Source of the DNA: Paucimonas lemoignei
Lineage (GTDB): Bacteria > Pseudomonadota > Gammaproteobacteria > Burkholderiales > Burkholderiaceae_D
Assembly: GCF_004342585.1 (NCBI RefSeq)
Contig: NZ_SLZQ01000008.1
Location: forward strand, 62,001 to 126,000
DNA length: 64,000 nt
Direction of reading: 5' to 3'
Both the position numbers and the translations under genes were made by a program. Shown piece after piece: positions 1-8,561 of the stretch; the first letter of the stretch is position 1, and every line of letters begins with the position of its first letter. The notes under the pieces are model-generated. The model was not told the DNA's origin, made no database searches, and saw nothing but the letters and a program-made list of their open reading frames with translations.

Positions 1-282
1 AAGCATATGTACGGCATAGCGGTTCTCCGGATGCATGCTGAGTATGAGTACAGGCAAGTTGGGCTTTTCCCTCTTAATCTGTCGCAACACTTCCAGCCCG
101 CTTTTATCCGGCATCGCGATATCCAGAAGAACGACATCCCAGTCTTGAGTGCGAATCAGTCGGATCGCTTCGTCGGCGGTTGCCGCCTCCCCGCCAATGC
201 GCATGTCTGGCAGGCTATCGATAATATAGTGGACGCCGGCGCGCACCACGGCATGATCATCGACTACCAGAATATTTACCAT
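1..282 (-). CDS. NarL/LuxR-type response regulator, receiver domain (3' part outside the window)
   Basis: The frame runs off the left edge, so only the first 94 codons are visible, all of them receiver domain. It starts MVNILVVDDHAVVRAG, with acidic residues D8 and D9, and has the phosphoacceptor D54 in LLDIAMPDKSG. The spacing and the VVRAG segment are typical of NarL/FixJ-class regulators, which carry a C-terminal LuxR-type helix-turn-helix; that part is not visible here. No sensor kinase lies on the visible side. The next gene upstream on the same strand is the sigma-54 activator, about 35 bases away, so the two may be co-transcribed. Signal and targets cannot be told from the sequence. 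Confidence 0.85.
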   Translation of the reverse strand, partial: MVNILVVDDHAVVRAGVHYIIDSLPDMRIGGEAATADEAIRLIRTQDWDVVLLDIAMPDKSGLEVLRQIKREKPNLPVLILSMHPENRYAVHML

Positions 283-317
283 ATATTAACTACCTTGCTA
301 TGCTTGAAGGCGCCACC

Positions 318-1418
318 TTACCCGGCACCACTTGGTTTAGATTCATACTCTTTTAAACGATTGTACAAAGTCTTCAGACTGACGCCCAATACTGCGGCAG
401 CCAAAGTTTTATTACCGTTATAGTGCCCCAGCGTTGCGCAAATCAGCTTGCGCTGCGCTTCTTCCAGGGTACTGCCCACCTGCAGCGTCACGCAGTCTCC
501 CGACTCTTCTCGGTCCGCCTGGACCGCCTCGGACAAAGCCGGGCTCGGCGCCGTCATGGCTGCAGTCAAATCCAGTTCGCGATCCGCCAAAATGAACGCG
601 CGCTGAACGGCATTCTTCAATTCCCTCACATTCCCCGGCCAATGATAGGTCTGCATGAATTGCCGCGAAGCCTGTGAAAAGACCTTGTTCGTGTGGTCTT
701 CGCGATTCAAGCGATCCAGAAACACATTGGCGATCAATTCGATATCTTCCCCTCGCTCGCGCAGCGCCGGCACCTGCAAGGGAAAAACCGACAATCTGTA
801 ATACAGATCACTGCGCAGGATGCCATCCCGTACAGCCTGTTTCGGACACCGGTTGGTGGCGGCAATCACCCTAACCTTTACTTCCGTTTCCGAATCGGCG
901 CCGACCCGGCAAAACCGCCCGGTCTCCAGGATACGCAGCAACTTGATCTGCATATCCATCGGCATTTCCGTGACTTCATCCAGGAACAGGATGCCGCCAT
1001 CGGCACGCTCGAAACACCCCTTGCGGCTACGCACAGCGCCGGTAAAGCTCCCGCGCTCATGCCCGAACAGCTCCGCCTCCATCAGGTTCGGGGAAATCGC
1101 CCCACAATTTACCGCCACAAATGGCTGGCCGGCACGTCCGCTCATCAGGTAGATCGTATTGGCTACCAATTCCTTACCCGTACCGCTTTCCCCCTCGATT
1201 AATACATTGGCCTGAGTCGGCGCCACCTTGGCGATCATGCGAAAAAGCTGCCGCATAGGCCGCGATGCGCCATACAGATCGCCGAATCTTGCCAGAACTT
1301 GGGGCTGGGGTTTTTGTGTCTCGTCAGAAATCGTTGCAATAACTGGAATACGAGGTTCACAGGCGAGGTAGCGCACAGCGGCCTGAGGCGTGTCACTAAT
1401 TCGGTAATCGTTAAGCAT
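318..1418 (-). CDS. Sigma-54 dependent transcriptional activator (AAA+ plus Fis-type HTH), no receiver domain
   Basis: This 366-residue protein is a bacterial enhancer-binding protein. The AAA+ module runs from about residue 45 to 275, with Walker A GESGTGKE (76-83), the sigma-54 contact loop GSFTGA (123-128, a variant of the usual GAFTGA), Walker B GGILFLDE (141-148) and WPGNVREL (260-267). A Fis-type helix-turn-helix lies at about 325-355 (TLAAAVLGVSLKTLYNRL). The N-terminal 45 residues are too short for a receiver, GAF or PAS domain, so activity must be set by concentration or a partner protein. It lies divergent to prkA-yeaH-spoVR, a plausible but unproven target. It may share a transcript with the response regulator that follows it. 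Confidence 0.93.
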   Translation of the reverse strand: MLNDYRISDTPQAAVRYLACEPRIPVIATISDETQKPQPQVLARFGDLYGASRPMRQLFRMIAKVAPTQANVLIEGESGTGKELVANTIYLMSGRAGQPFVAVNCGAISPNLMEAELFGHERGSFTGAVRSRKGCFERADGGILFLDEVTEMPMDMQIKLLRILETGRFCRVGADSETEVKVRVIAATNRCPKQAVRDGILRSDLYYRLSVFPLQVPALRERGEDIELIANVFLDRLNREDHTNKVFSQASRQFMQTYHWPGNVRELKNAVQRAFILADRELDLTAAMTAPSPALSEAVQADREESGDCVTLQVGSTLEEAQRKLICATLGHYNGNKTLAAAVLGVSLKTLYNRLKEYESKPSGAG

Positions 1419-1812
1419 AGGACACTCCTTGTTCTATTGCATGTTGATTTCAACAATATTTACACAACCGGAAAATATGACGCATCCGTGTTTCTCCGAT
1501 TTTCGTGTAGGACGACACCGACTTACTTGCTTAATTTTTTCATCGGCATATGAACAATTGATTTCTCTCAAATGTCTTAGAGAGTAAAAATAGGCAAACG
1601 TGCGTACGACGATGCTGTCGTTATACGCAGATCGAAAAAAAGCCGCTGCTGAAGCGGTGTGACATTTCTCCAAAAAATGTCTCGCGAAGGAGAAAGAATT
1701 GGCACAGTATGAGAAATATGGGCGTATGATTAAATCGTTGCCCTACACTAATTTGCTGTATGGCAGACGGTACCGTCATGCTTGCAAAAAGTTTTCTGCG
1801 TAAAGGATCATT
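1419..1812. other. 394-bp divergent intergenic region between the sigma-54 activator and prkA
   Basis: No gene is seen here. The region must carry the promoters of both divergent operons. It holds a short inverted repeat near 1604-1627 (ACGAC / GTCGT around a six-base centre) and a candidate sigma-54 element at 1699-1715, listed separately. A ribosome site (AAAGGA) precedes the prkA start at 1813. Confidence 0.6.
1699..1715 (+). promoter_or_regulatory. Weak candidate sigma-54 (-24/-12) promoter for prkA-yeaH-spoVR
   Basis: The -24 part reads TTGGCAC, a full match. At the correct spacing the -12 part reads GAGAA instead of TTGCW, so the -12 G is kept but the invariant C is lost. It would place the transcript start near 1726, about 87 bases before prkA. 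The adjacent sigma-54 activator, and the known nitrogen-starvation control of yeaGH in E. coli, make it worth listing. The poor -12 half makes it doubtful. Confidence 0.22.
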
Positions 1813-3735
1813 ATGAGTATCTTTGAAAACTACGCTTCACGTTATGAACGTACCCGGGAAGAAGAATATTCCATGAAGGAATATCTCGAGATTTGCAAGC
1901 GCGATCATCTGGCGTATGCAAGTGCGGCTGAACGCATGCTGCATGCGATCGGCGAACCCGAGCTTGTGGACACCCGCAACGATCCGCGCCTGTCGCGTAT
2001 TTTCTCCAACAAGGTCATCAAGATTTATCCTGCCTTCCGCGAGTTTTACGGAATGGAAGAAGTGATCGAACAGGTGGTTTCCTATTTCCGCCATGCCGCG
2101 CAAGGCCTGGAAGAGCGCAAGCAGATTCTTTACCTGCTGGGGCCGGTCGGCGGCGGCAAATCGTCGATCGCGGAAAAGCTCAAGCACCTGATGGAACATG
2201 TGCCCTTCTATGCCATCAAGGGCTCGCCTGTGAACGAGTCGCCGCTTGGCCTGTTCGATGAAGCCGAGGATGGCACGATCCTGGAAGAGGATTTCGGCAT
2301 CCCGCGTCGCTACCTCCGCACCATCCCCAGCCCGTGGGCAGTAAAGCGCCTGCAGGAATTCAATGGCGACATCAACCAGTTCCGCGTGGTCAAGCGTTAT
2401 CCCTCGGTACTGAAACAGGTCGCCATTTCCAAGACCGAACCGGGCGATGAAAACAATCAGGATATTTCCTCGCTGGTGGGCAAGGTCGATATCCGCAAGC
2501 TGGAAGATTATTCCCAGGACGATCCGGATGCTTACAGCTATTCCGGCGGCCTGTGCCTGGCCAACCAGGGCCTGATGGAATTCGTCGAGATGTTCAAGGC
2601 GCCGATCAAGGTGCTGCATCCGCTGCTGACGGCTACCCAGGAAGGCAACTTCAAGGGCACCGAGGGCTTCGGCGCGATTCCTTTCGACGGCGTTATCCTG
2701 GCGCACTCCAACGAATCCGAATGGAAAGCCTTCCGCAACAATAAGAATAATGAAGCCTTCCTTGACCGTATCTATATCGTCAAGGTGCCGTATTGCCTGC
2801 GCGTATCTGAAGAGGTCAAGATTTACGACAAGCTCCTGCGTAACTCTTCGTTGTCGGAAGCGCCCTGCGCGCCCGGCACGCTGAAGATGATGGCGCAATT
2901 CGCCGTGCTGTCGCGTCTGAAGGAGCCGGAAAACTCCAGCATCTATTCCAAGATGCTGGTCTACGATGGCGACAACCTGAAGGACACCGATCCGAAGGCC
3001 AAGTCGATCCACGAGTATGTCGACTATGCCGGCGTCGATGAAGGCATGGATGGCTTGTCCACCCGTTTCGCCTTCAAGATCCTGTCGAAAGTCTTTAACT
3101 TCGACACGACGGAAGTGGCGGCCAACCCGGTGCATTTATTGTACGTGCTGGAACAGCAGGTCGAGCGCGAGCAGTTCCCGCCCGAAACCGAGCACAAGTA
3201 TCTTACGTATATCAAGGAACACCTGGCGCAGCGCTATGTCGACTTCATCGGCAAGGAAATCCAGACTGCATACTTGGAAAGCTATTCCGAGTATGGCCAG
3301 AACATTTTCGACCGCTATGTCGTGTTTGCCGACTTCTGGATCCAGGATCAGGAATTCCGCGATCCGGATACCGGTGAAAGCTTCGACCGCACGGCTTTGA
3401 ATAATGAACTGGAAAAGATCGAGAAGCCTGCGGGCATTTCGAATCCGAAAGATTTCCGAAACGAAATCGTCAACTTCGTGTTACGTGCCCGCGCGCAAAA
3501 TGGCGGCAAGAATCCGCTCTGGACCAGTTATGAAAAGCTGCGCACGGTGATCGAGAAGAAGATGTTCTCGAATACGGAAGACTTGCTGCCAGTGATTTCC
3601 TTTAACGCCAAGGCCAGCGCCGACGATGCCCACAAGCACGAGGAATTCGTCAAGCGCATGGTTGCAAAAGGTTATACGGCAAAACAGGTACGCTTGTTGT
3701 GCGAGTGGTACCTGCGGGTTCGCAAGTCTTCGTAA
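1813..3735 (+). CDS. prkA: PrkA/YeaG family serine protein kinase
   Basis: This 640-residue cytoplasmic protein matches the full PrkA (YeaG) family length. It opens MSIFENYASRYERTREEEYS, a family signature. It has an AAA-like domain with Walker A GPVGGGKS (110-117) and a C-terminal PrkA domain from about residue 380. In E. coli YeaG is a kinase needed during long nitrogen starvation, and in Bacillus PrkA affects sporulation timing. Whether kinase or ATPase/protease activity dominates is debated for the family. It is the first gene of the conserved prkA-yeaH-spoVR operon. The start is supported by AAAGGA eight bases upstream. Confidence 0.97.
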   Translation: MSIFENYASRYERTREEEYSMKEYLEICKRDHLAYASAAERMLHAIGEPELVDTRNDPRLSRIFSNKVIKIYPAFREFYGMEEVIEQVVSYFRHAAQGLEERKQILYLLGPVGGGKSSIAEKLKHLMEHVPFYAIKGSPVNESPLGLFDEAEDGTILEEDFGIPRRYLRTIPSPWAVKRLQEFNGDINQFRVVKRYPSVLKQVAISKTEPGDENNQDISSLVGKVDIRKLEDYSQDDPDAYSYSGGLCLANQGLMEFVEMFKAPIKVLHPLLTATQEGNFKGTEGFGAIPFDGVILAHSNESEWKAFRNNKNNEAFLDRIYIVKVPYCLRVSEEVKIYDKLLRNSSLSEAPCAPGTLKMMAQFAVLSRLKEPENSSIYSKMLVYDGDNLKDTDPKAKSIHEYVDYAGVDEGMDGLSTRFAFKILSKVFNFDTTEVAANPVHLLYVLEQQVEREQFPPETEHKYLTYIKEHLAQRYVDFIGKEIQTAYLESYSEYGQNIFDRYVVFADFWIQDQEFRDPDTGESFDRTALNNELEKIEKPAGISNPKDFRNEIVNFVLRARAQNGGKNPLWTSYEKLRTVIEKKMFSNTEDLLPVISFNAKASADDAHKHEEFVKRMVAKGYTAKQVRLLCEWYLRVRKSS

Positions 3736-3762
3736 CAGGTAACAGAGTCGTTGTAACGCATA

Positions 3763-3783
3763 CCTTCCCCTTCCCGGGGAAGG
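3763..3783 (+). other. Perfect 8-bp-stem hairpin between prkA and yeaH
   Basis: CCTTCCCC (3763-3770) pairs with GGGGAAGG (3776-3783) across a five-base loop. No T-run follows, so it is not an ordinary terminator. It may set the prkA to yeaH ratio by partial attenuation or by stabilising a processed end. Its right arm abuts an in-frame ATG at 3784, which makes that ATG an unlikely start for yeaH. Confidence 0.6.
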
Positions 3784-3807
3784 ATGCCAAGCAAGCAGGA
3801 GAAGGTT

Positions 3808-5076
3808 TTGGTTCATCTTATTGACCGACGTCTGCAGGGCAAGAACAAGTCTGCGATCAACCGCGAGCGCTTCATCCGTCGTTACAAGGGACAGATCAAG
3901 GAAGCGGTGGCGCGCGCAGTCAAGGGCCGCTCCATCACGGATATGGAAAGCGGCGAAAAAATCTCCATTCCCGTCAAGGATATCAACGAGCCGGTATTCG
4001 GCCACTCCCATGGCGGCATCTGGGAAAGCGTTCACCCGGGCAACAAGGAATATGCCAAGGGCGACCAGATCGAGCGCCCCCGTGGCGGCGGAGGCGGCAG
4101 CGGCCGCGGCCGGGCCGGCAATAGCGAGGAAACCAGCGAGGACGATTTTTCCTTCGAACTATCGCGCGAAGAATTTCTCAACGTATTCTTCGACGACCTC
4201 GAATTGCCGAACCTGGTCAAGACGCAACTGACCGCCGTCCCGGAATTCAAGATGCAACGCGCCGGCTACAATGTCTCCGGCACGCCATCCAATATTCATG
4301 TGTTGCGTTCCCTGCGCGGGGCTCTCGGACGGCGCATCGCTGTCGGCGGCGGCCCGCGCAAGCGTCTGAAGGAAGCGGAAGACGAACTGCAGGCATTGCT
4401 GGAGCAAGCCGACGAAGACGATCCGCGCGTGATGGAGTTGCGTAAGGAAATCAGTCACCTGCGTGCGCGCATCCTGGCGATTCCCTTCATCGACCCGTTC
4501 GATCTTCGCTACAGCAACCGCATCAAGGTACCCAAGCCGTCGAGCCAGGCGGTCATGTTCTGCATCATGGATGTCTCCGGATCGATGGATGAGTCCAGGA
4601 AGGATATGGCCAAGCGCTTTTTCATCCTGCTCTACCTGTTCCTGACGCGTGCTTATGAAAAGATCGAGGTGGTCTTCATCCGGCACCATACTTCGGCCAC
4701 CGAAGTCGACGAGCATAATTTCTTCCATTCGCGCGAATCGGGCGGCACGGTAGTCTCCTCGGCCTTGCAACTGTTGCAGAAGATCCTGCAGGAACGCTAT
4801 GCCAGCGGCGACTGGAATGCCTATGTCGCCCAGGCTTCCGACGGCGACAACTGGGACAGCGATTCCACGACTTGCCGCGAACTGCTGACCAACGCCATCA
4901 TGCCGCTGGTGCAGTATTACGCCTATGTCGAAATCACGGATGGTCCGCCGCAGAATCTGTGGGAAGAATATGCGCAGATTCCTGCAGCCCATCCGCATTT
5001 CGCCATGCAGAAGATCGAGTCGCCCGCCGACATTTACCCGGTCTTCCGCGAACTGTTCAAGAAACAGACTACATGA
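3808..5076 (+). CDS. yeaH: YeaH/DUF444 family protein (von Willebrand A-like), PrkA partner
   Basis: This 422-residue protein belongs to the UPF0229/DUF444 family that accompanies PrkA. I place the start at the TTG at 3808. AGGAG lies six bases before it, and the product then begins VHLIDRRLQGKNKS, in line with E. coli YeaH (MTWFIDRRLNGKNKS). An in-frame ATG at 3784 is buried against a hairpin. The protein has a glycine-rich stretch near residue 100 (RPRGGGGGSGRG) and a vWA-like MIDAS motif, DVSGSMDES, near residue 265. Mutants of yeaG and yeaH share phenotypes in E. coli. A role as an adaptor or regulator of PrkA is inference. Confidence 0.94.
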   Translation: MVHLIDRRLQGKNKSAINRERFIRRYKGQIKEAVARAVKGRSITDMESGEKISIPVKDINEPVFGHSHGGIWESVHPGNKEYAKGDQIERPRGGGGGSGRGRAGNSEETSEDDFSFELSREEFLNVFFDDLELPNLVKTQLTAVPEFKMQRAGYNVSGTPSNIHVLRSLRGALGRRIAVGGGPRKRLKEAEDELQALLEQADEDDPRVMELRKEISHLRARILAIPFIDPFDLRYSNRIKVPKPSSQAVMFCIMDVSGSMDESRKDMAKRFFILLYLFLTRAYEKIEVVFIRHHTSATEVDEHNFFHSRESGGTVVSSALQLLQKILQERYASGDWNAYVAQASDGDNWDSDSTTCRELLTNAIMPLVQYYAYVEITDGPPQNLWEEYAQIPAAHPHFAMQKIESPADIYPVFRELFKKQTT

Positions 5077-5087
5077 GGAGGGAGACA

Positions 5088-6647
5088 ATGAACGAACTGC
5101 CTGTCTCGCCCCAATCGGCGCCAGCGGTGAATCCGCGCCGACTGCCTGACCAGTCGGAATGGACATTCGAGCTGATCGAACAGGCGCATGAAGAAGTGCG
5201 CCGCGTCGCCGAAAAATTCGGCCTCGACACTTATCCGAACCAGCTGGAGATCATCAGCGCCGAGCAGATGATGGACGCCTATGCCTCCGTCGGCCTGCCG
5301 GTTTCCTATCACCACTGGTCATTCGGCAAGCACTTCCTTTCCACGGAAAAGAGTTACAAACGCGGCCAGATGGGCCTGGCGTATGAGATCGTCATCAATT
5401 CGAATCCCTGCATCGCCTACCTGATGGAAGAAAACAGCCTGATGATGCAGACGCTGGTGATCGCGCATGCAGCCTACGGCCATAATTCCTTCTTCAAGGG
5501 GAATTACCTGTTCCGCACCTGGACCGATGCCGAGGCGATCGTCGACTACATGGTCTTCGCCAAGAATTACATCAGCCAGTGCGAGCAACGTTACGGCATC
5601 GAAGAGGTGGAACTGCTGCTGGATTCCTGCCATGCCTTGCAGAATTATGGCGTCGACCGTTACAAGCGCCCTGCCAAGATCTCGATGGAAAAGGAGCGCG
5701 CACGCCAGCAGGAACGCAAAGAGTATCTGCAATCGCAGATAAACGAGTTATGGCGCACCCTTCCCCGCCGTGAGGCCGAAGAGGAAGAGGAAGAAGTCGC
5801 ACAGCGCTTTCCCGAAGAGCCGCAGGAAAATCTGCTGTACTTCATCGAGAAATATGCCCCGCTGCTGGAACCCTGGCAGCGTGAGATCGTGCGTATCGTG
5901 CGCAAGATTTCGCAGTATTTCTATCCGCAGCGGCAAACCCAGGTCATGAACGAAGGCTGGGCCACCTTTTGGCATTACACCATCGTCAACCAGTTATACG
6001 ACGAAGGCATCGTCGGCAACGGCTTCATGATGGAATTCCTCCAAAGCCATACCAACGTCGTGTATCAGCCGCCGGTAAGCAGTCCCTATTACGGCGGCAT
6101 CAATCCGTACGCGCTGGGCTTTAACATGATGCGCGACATTCGACGCATCTGCGAAGAGCCGACGGATGAGGATCGCGCCTGGTTCCCCGAAATTGCCGGC
6201 AGCGACTGGATCAAGACGCTGGATTTTGCAATGCGCAATTTCAAGGACGAAAGCTTCATCGCGCAATATCTTTCGCCCAAGCTCATTCGCGACTTTCACT
6301 TTTTCTCGGTGCTGGACGACGACCATAAGGACAACCTCGAAGTCTCGGCAATCCATGACGACAGCGGCTACCGCTATGTGCGCGAACAACTGGCGGCGCA
6401 GTACAACCTGGGCAATCGCGAGCCGAATATCCAGGTCTGGTCCGTCAATACGCATGGCGACCGCAGCCTGACACTGCGTCATACCCAATTCCAGCGCCGT
6501 CCCCTAAGCCAGAACACGGAAGAAGTGTTAAAGCATGTTGTTCGCCTGTGGGGATTCGACGTACACCTGGAGACGGTCACGCCTGAAGGCGCAATACTGC
6601 ACACGAAGGAATGCAAAGCTGAAAGAAGACAAAGACGCAAGCGCTAG
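5088..6647 (+). CDS. spoVR: SpoVR/YcgB family protein
   Basis: This 519-residue protein is a SpoVR family member, homologous to E. coli YcgB and Bacillus SpoVR, which affects spore cortex formation. Its biochemical role is not known. Family stretches include GLPVSYHHWSFGKHF and MNEGWATFWHYTI. An acidic EEEEEE segment lies in the middle. The reading frame is open well upstream into yeaH, but GAGGAGGGAGAC precedes the ATG at 5088, which lies 11 bases after the yeaH stop, so that start is chosen. It is the third gene of the operon and probably shares the prkA promoter. A hairpin follows the gene. Confidence 0.96.
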   Translation: MNELPVSPQSAPAVNPRRLPDQSEWTFELIEQAHEEVRRVAEKFGLDTYPNQLEIISAEQMMDAYASVGLPVSYHHWSFGKHFLSTEKSYKRGQMGLAYEIVINSNPCIAYLMEENSLMMQTLVIAHAAYGHNSFFKGNYLFRTWTDAEAIVDYMVFAKNYISQCEQRYGIEEVELLLDSCHALQNYGVDRYKRPAKISMEKERARQQERKEYLQSQINELWRTLPRREAEEEEEEVAQRFPEEPQENLLYFIEKYAPLLEPWQREIVRIVRKISQYFYPQRQTQVMNEGWATFWHYTIVNQLYDEGIVGNGFMMEFLQSHTNVVYQPPVSSPYYGGINPYALGFNMMRDIRRICEEPTDEDRAWFPEIAGSDWIKTLDFAMRNFKDESFIAQYLSPKLIRDFHFFSVLDDDHKDNLEVSAIHDDSGYRYVREQLAAQYNLGNREPNIQVWSVNTHGDRSLTLRHTQFQRRPLSQNTEEVLKHVVRLWGFDVHLETVTPEGAILHTKECKAERRQRRKR

Positions 6648-6664
6648 CCTTACGTCATAGCGGC

Positions 6665-6688
6665 GCTGGTTCTCGCCGGGGAACCAGC
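6665..6688 (+). terminator. Stem-loop after spoVR, possible terminator
   Basis: GCTGGTTC (6665-6672) pairs with GAACCAGC (6681-6688) across an eight-base loop. The following bases are only moderately T-rich, so it may be a weak terminator or a 3' end stabiliser for the prkA operon. Confidence 0.45.
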
Positions 6689-6735
6689 ATACATCGACTT
6701 GATCTTATGGAAAGTCGTCGTATGGAGGTCAATTC

Positions 6736-7020
6736 ATGTCCAGCCGCATTAGCTTATCCTTATGCCCTATTCCAGGAACCTTGTTTCGTCCCGTTTCCGT
6801 TTTCTTCTATAACCATACTCTAGTGTGGCAATTGCATCGCGCGCCCATTCCGGAAGAAGATCCGCTGGACCCGCTGCCAGGCGAGGAGCCTTCTCCCGAT
6901 GAGGAAGAGCTGCCGCCTCATCCAAATCCGTCCATTGTCAACGCAGCCCCAGAATTATCGAAGACAATCAGCACGTCCGGCGCGGCTCGCTGCAGCCGGC
7001 TGCGTCAGACTTTTCACTAG
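6736..7020 (+). CDS. Small proline/acidic-rich hypothetical protein
   Basis: This 94-residue frame starts seven bases after GGAGG, a strong ribosome site. The first 30 residues are mixed hydrophobic. The middle is acidic and proline-rich (PEEDPLDPLPGEEPSPDEEE), probably disordered. I recognise no family. It follows the prkA operon by about 90 bases, with a stem-loop between, and precedes another small gene by 10 bases, so the two small genes could be co-transcribed. Low complexity and short length leave some chance that it is not translated. Confidence 0.5.
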   Translation: MSSRISLSLCPIPGTLFRPVSVFFYNHTLVWQLHRAPIPEEDPLDPLPGEEPSPDEEELPPHPNPSIVNAAPELSKTISTSGAARCSRLRQTFH

Positions 7021-7030
7021 AGAGAATCGC

Positions 7031-7288
7031 ATGACTACACCGCAGAACTCTACCGATGAAGCATCCCGCTATGCAGATGAACTGATACGCCGTTTTGAGG
7101 AATTCACCAGCTGGGCGATCACTAACTGGCCACAGAAAAACTATCCGCTGATGGCATCGGACTTTGCCGAATCGCGCCGCGAAATCAGCACTATCATCGG
7201 CCGGCGATTGGATGAGGGCGAATCCGTGCCGCCACCCGAGAAAGGCGGCCCGCAATACACGGACGTCAATCCGACGCCCTGGCCCTGA
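7031..7288 (+). CDS. Small hypothetical protein (85 aa)
   Basis: The ATG at 7031 follows AGAGAGAA at a good distance; the frame itself is open further upstream without a convincing start. The product is hydrophilic and mostly helical by eye (DELIRRFEEFTSWAITNWP), with a proline-rich tail ending VNPTPWP. I recognise no family. It lies 10 bases after the previous small gene and ends just before a stem-loop that separates it from the convergent hemerythrin gene. A role in stress adaptation is only a guess from position. Confidence 0.6.
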   Translation: MTTPQNSTDEASRYADELIRRFEEFTSWAITNWPQKNYPLMASDFAESRREISTIIGRRLDEGESVPPPEKGGPQYTDVNPTPWP

Positions 7289-7314
7289 TTGTAATAAAGA
7301 GATAGAAGGCCAAC

Positions 7315-7340
7315 GCCCGTAATTGCGCTTCATTACGGGC
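7315..7340. terminator. Bidirectional terminator between convergent genes
   Basis: GCCCGTAAT (7315-7323) pairs exactly with ATTACGGGC (7332-7340) across eight bases. It lies between the stops of the converging genes at 7288 and 7357. T-richness is moderate on the plus side (TCTTACCTGGTTCTATTT). Confidence 0.6.
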
Positions 7341-7356
7341 TCTTACCTGGTTCTAT

Positions 7357-7944
7357 TTAGATATGCCGCATGCGCGAGGCGGCGTTGCGTGCATGGGAAG
7401 ACGAGAGATACATATCCTCTTCCGGGAAATGCTCATCCGCAATTTCTTCGATTGCGAGGCCGAGCCGGGCGCGCATCTCGTTTTTTGCCGCAAGCAATTC
7501 TCTTCCGACGGCGACCAGATCCAGTTCCGACACCAGCACCTTGGGAAACATGACAGCTTCCTCATCCTGAATGTGGTGTTCTATCTGTTCCGCCAATGCG
7601 CGGACCTTGGCATCGAACATAGGGTCGTCCGGTGGAATACTCCCCAGCATGATGATGATGCTTTTGGCGGATTCGTGTTCATCCTCTGCTTCATCCATCA
7701 GGCGGACATCTTCTATGGCCTCTCGCACGGCCGGATAAAAGATCCCCTCTTCCACGGCGAAATGAATCAATAACTCGGCGCATACTTTACGCACGAGCTC
7801 GAATTTTTCATGCACGCGAATACGGCCGCGCTTTGCCTGAATCTCGGCAAATAGAGCCTGGACCTTACGATGGTCCATGGTGAGCAGACCGACGACATCC
7901 GGGTAAACCACCATTGGCAAAACCAGCTGGGGGCGTTTATTCAT
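7357..7944 (-). CDS. Hemerythrin-like (HHE domain) protein
   Basis: This 195-residue cytoplasmic protein is predicted to fold as a four-helix HHE/hemerythrin-like domain that binds a di-iron centre. Likely metal ligands sit in LLTMDHRKVQ, LIHFAVEEGIF, EDEHESAK and EHHIQDEEAVMF, the expected order for the family. Such proteins bind oxygen or nitric oxide, or serve iron-sulfur repair and iron storage; which applies cannot be told. The C-terminal 60 residues (EEIADEHFPEEDMYL) extend beyond the core. AAAGG lies seven bases before the start. It is monocistronic and convergent to the small gene at 7031. Confidence 0.88.
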   Translation of the reverse strand: MNKRPQLVLPMVVYPDVVGLLTMDHRKVQALFAEIQAKRGRIRVHEKFELVRKVCAELLIHFAVEEGIFYPAVREAIEDVRLMDEAEDEHESAKSIIIMLGSIPPDDPMFDAKVRALAEQIEHHIQDEEAVMFPKVLVSELDLVAVGRELLAAKNEMRARLGLAIEEIADEHFPEEDMYLSSSHARNAASRMRHI

Positions 7945-8204
7945 GCCGCACCTTTACGAATATAGTCACAAAAAAATGGACTCGGCATCAGCAGAATTAC
8001 TCACTTCAATTAGCTGGCATTTGCGTTAGAACAAATGGATATTCAGACTACAAAACCGGTTGCTTAACAGGATCCGCTTTTACGATTGCCTGTATCCGCG
8101 GTGGCTTCTCTACGAACTAAGGATTGCTGCTGAACTCTGATGTAAATGGCCTGTATGAAATCTTGGATGGCCAGGTAAATTCATCGAATACATAGGAGAA
8201 GGCA

Positions 8205-8561
8205 ATGGCTCCGAAATATGAGCATTTCATGGATGAAGCGGATATTGGTTCGGGCGAAAAAACTCCAGCCGAAATCGACGACTTGGAAAAAACCAAGCAT
8301 TTAAGGAAAGAACAGGAACAGGCAAGACAAGAAGCCAGGCCAATGGACGGTGCTTTGCTACATCAAGTGGTTGAGGAGCAGCAATATATCAACCAGCACG
8401 AAAGCCATACGCCCCATAGCGTGATGGATCCGCCTGCCACCGACGCGGAAACACCAGCGAACCGCGATATCGAAGAAGTCTCCGGCTTCTCACCCATACC
8501 ATCAGAAAAGTCAGACGACAAGTCACGCTCCTCGCGTTCGCAAAGTCGTCAGAGCCGATAA
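8205..8561 (+). CDS. Hydrophilic hypothetical protein (118 aa), probably disordered
   Basis: The start follows AGGAGAAGGCA, a strong ribosome site. The protein is charged throughout. The first half is likely helical (EIDDLEKTKHLRKEQEQARQ) and the C-terminus is a Ser/Arg/Gln tail (SRSSRSQSRQSR). It has no cysteine and no membrane segment. I recognise no family. The composition resembles stress or hydrophilin-like proteins, but that is only an impression. About 260 bases of non-coding DNA separate it from the divergent hemerythrin gene, so it has its own promoter. Confidence 0.68.
   Translation: MAPKYEHFMDEADIGSGEKTPAEIDDLEKTKHLRKEQEQARQEARPMDGALLHQVVEEQQYINQHESHTPHSVMDPPATDAETPANRDIEEVSGFSPIPSEKSDDKSRSSRSQSRQSR

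Noticed and set aside
1837-3135. 432-residue open frame antisense to prkA
   Set aside because: It mirrors the codon pattern of a clear PrkA gene, lacks a ribosome site and family similarity. It is a shadow of GC-biased third positions.
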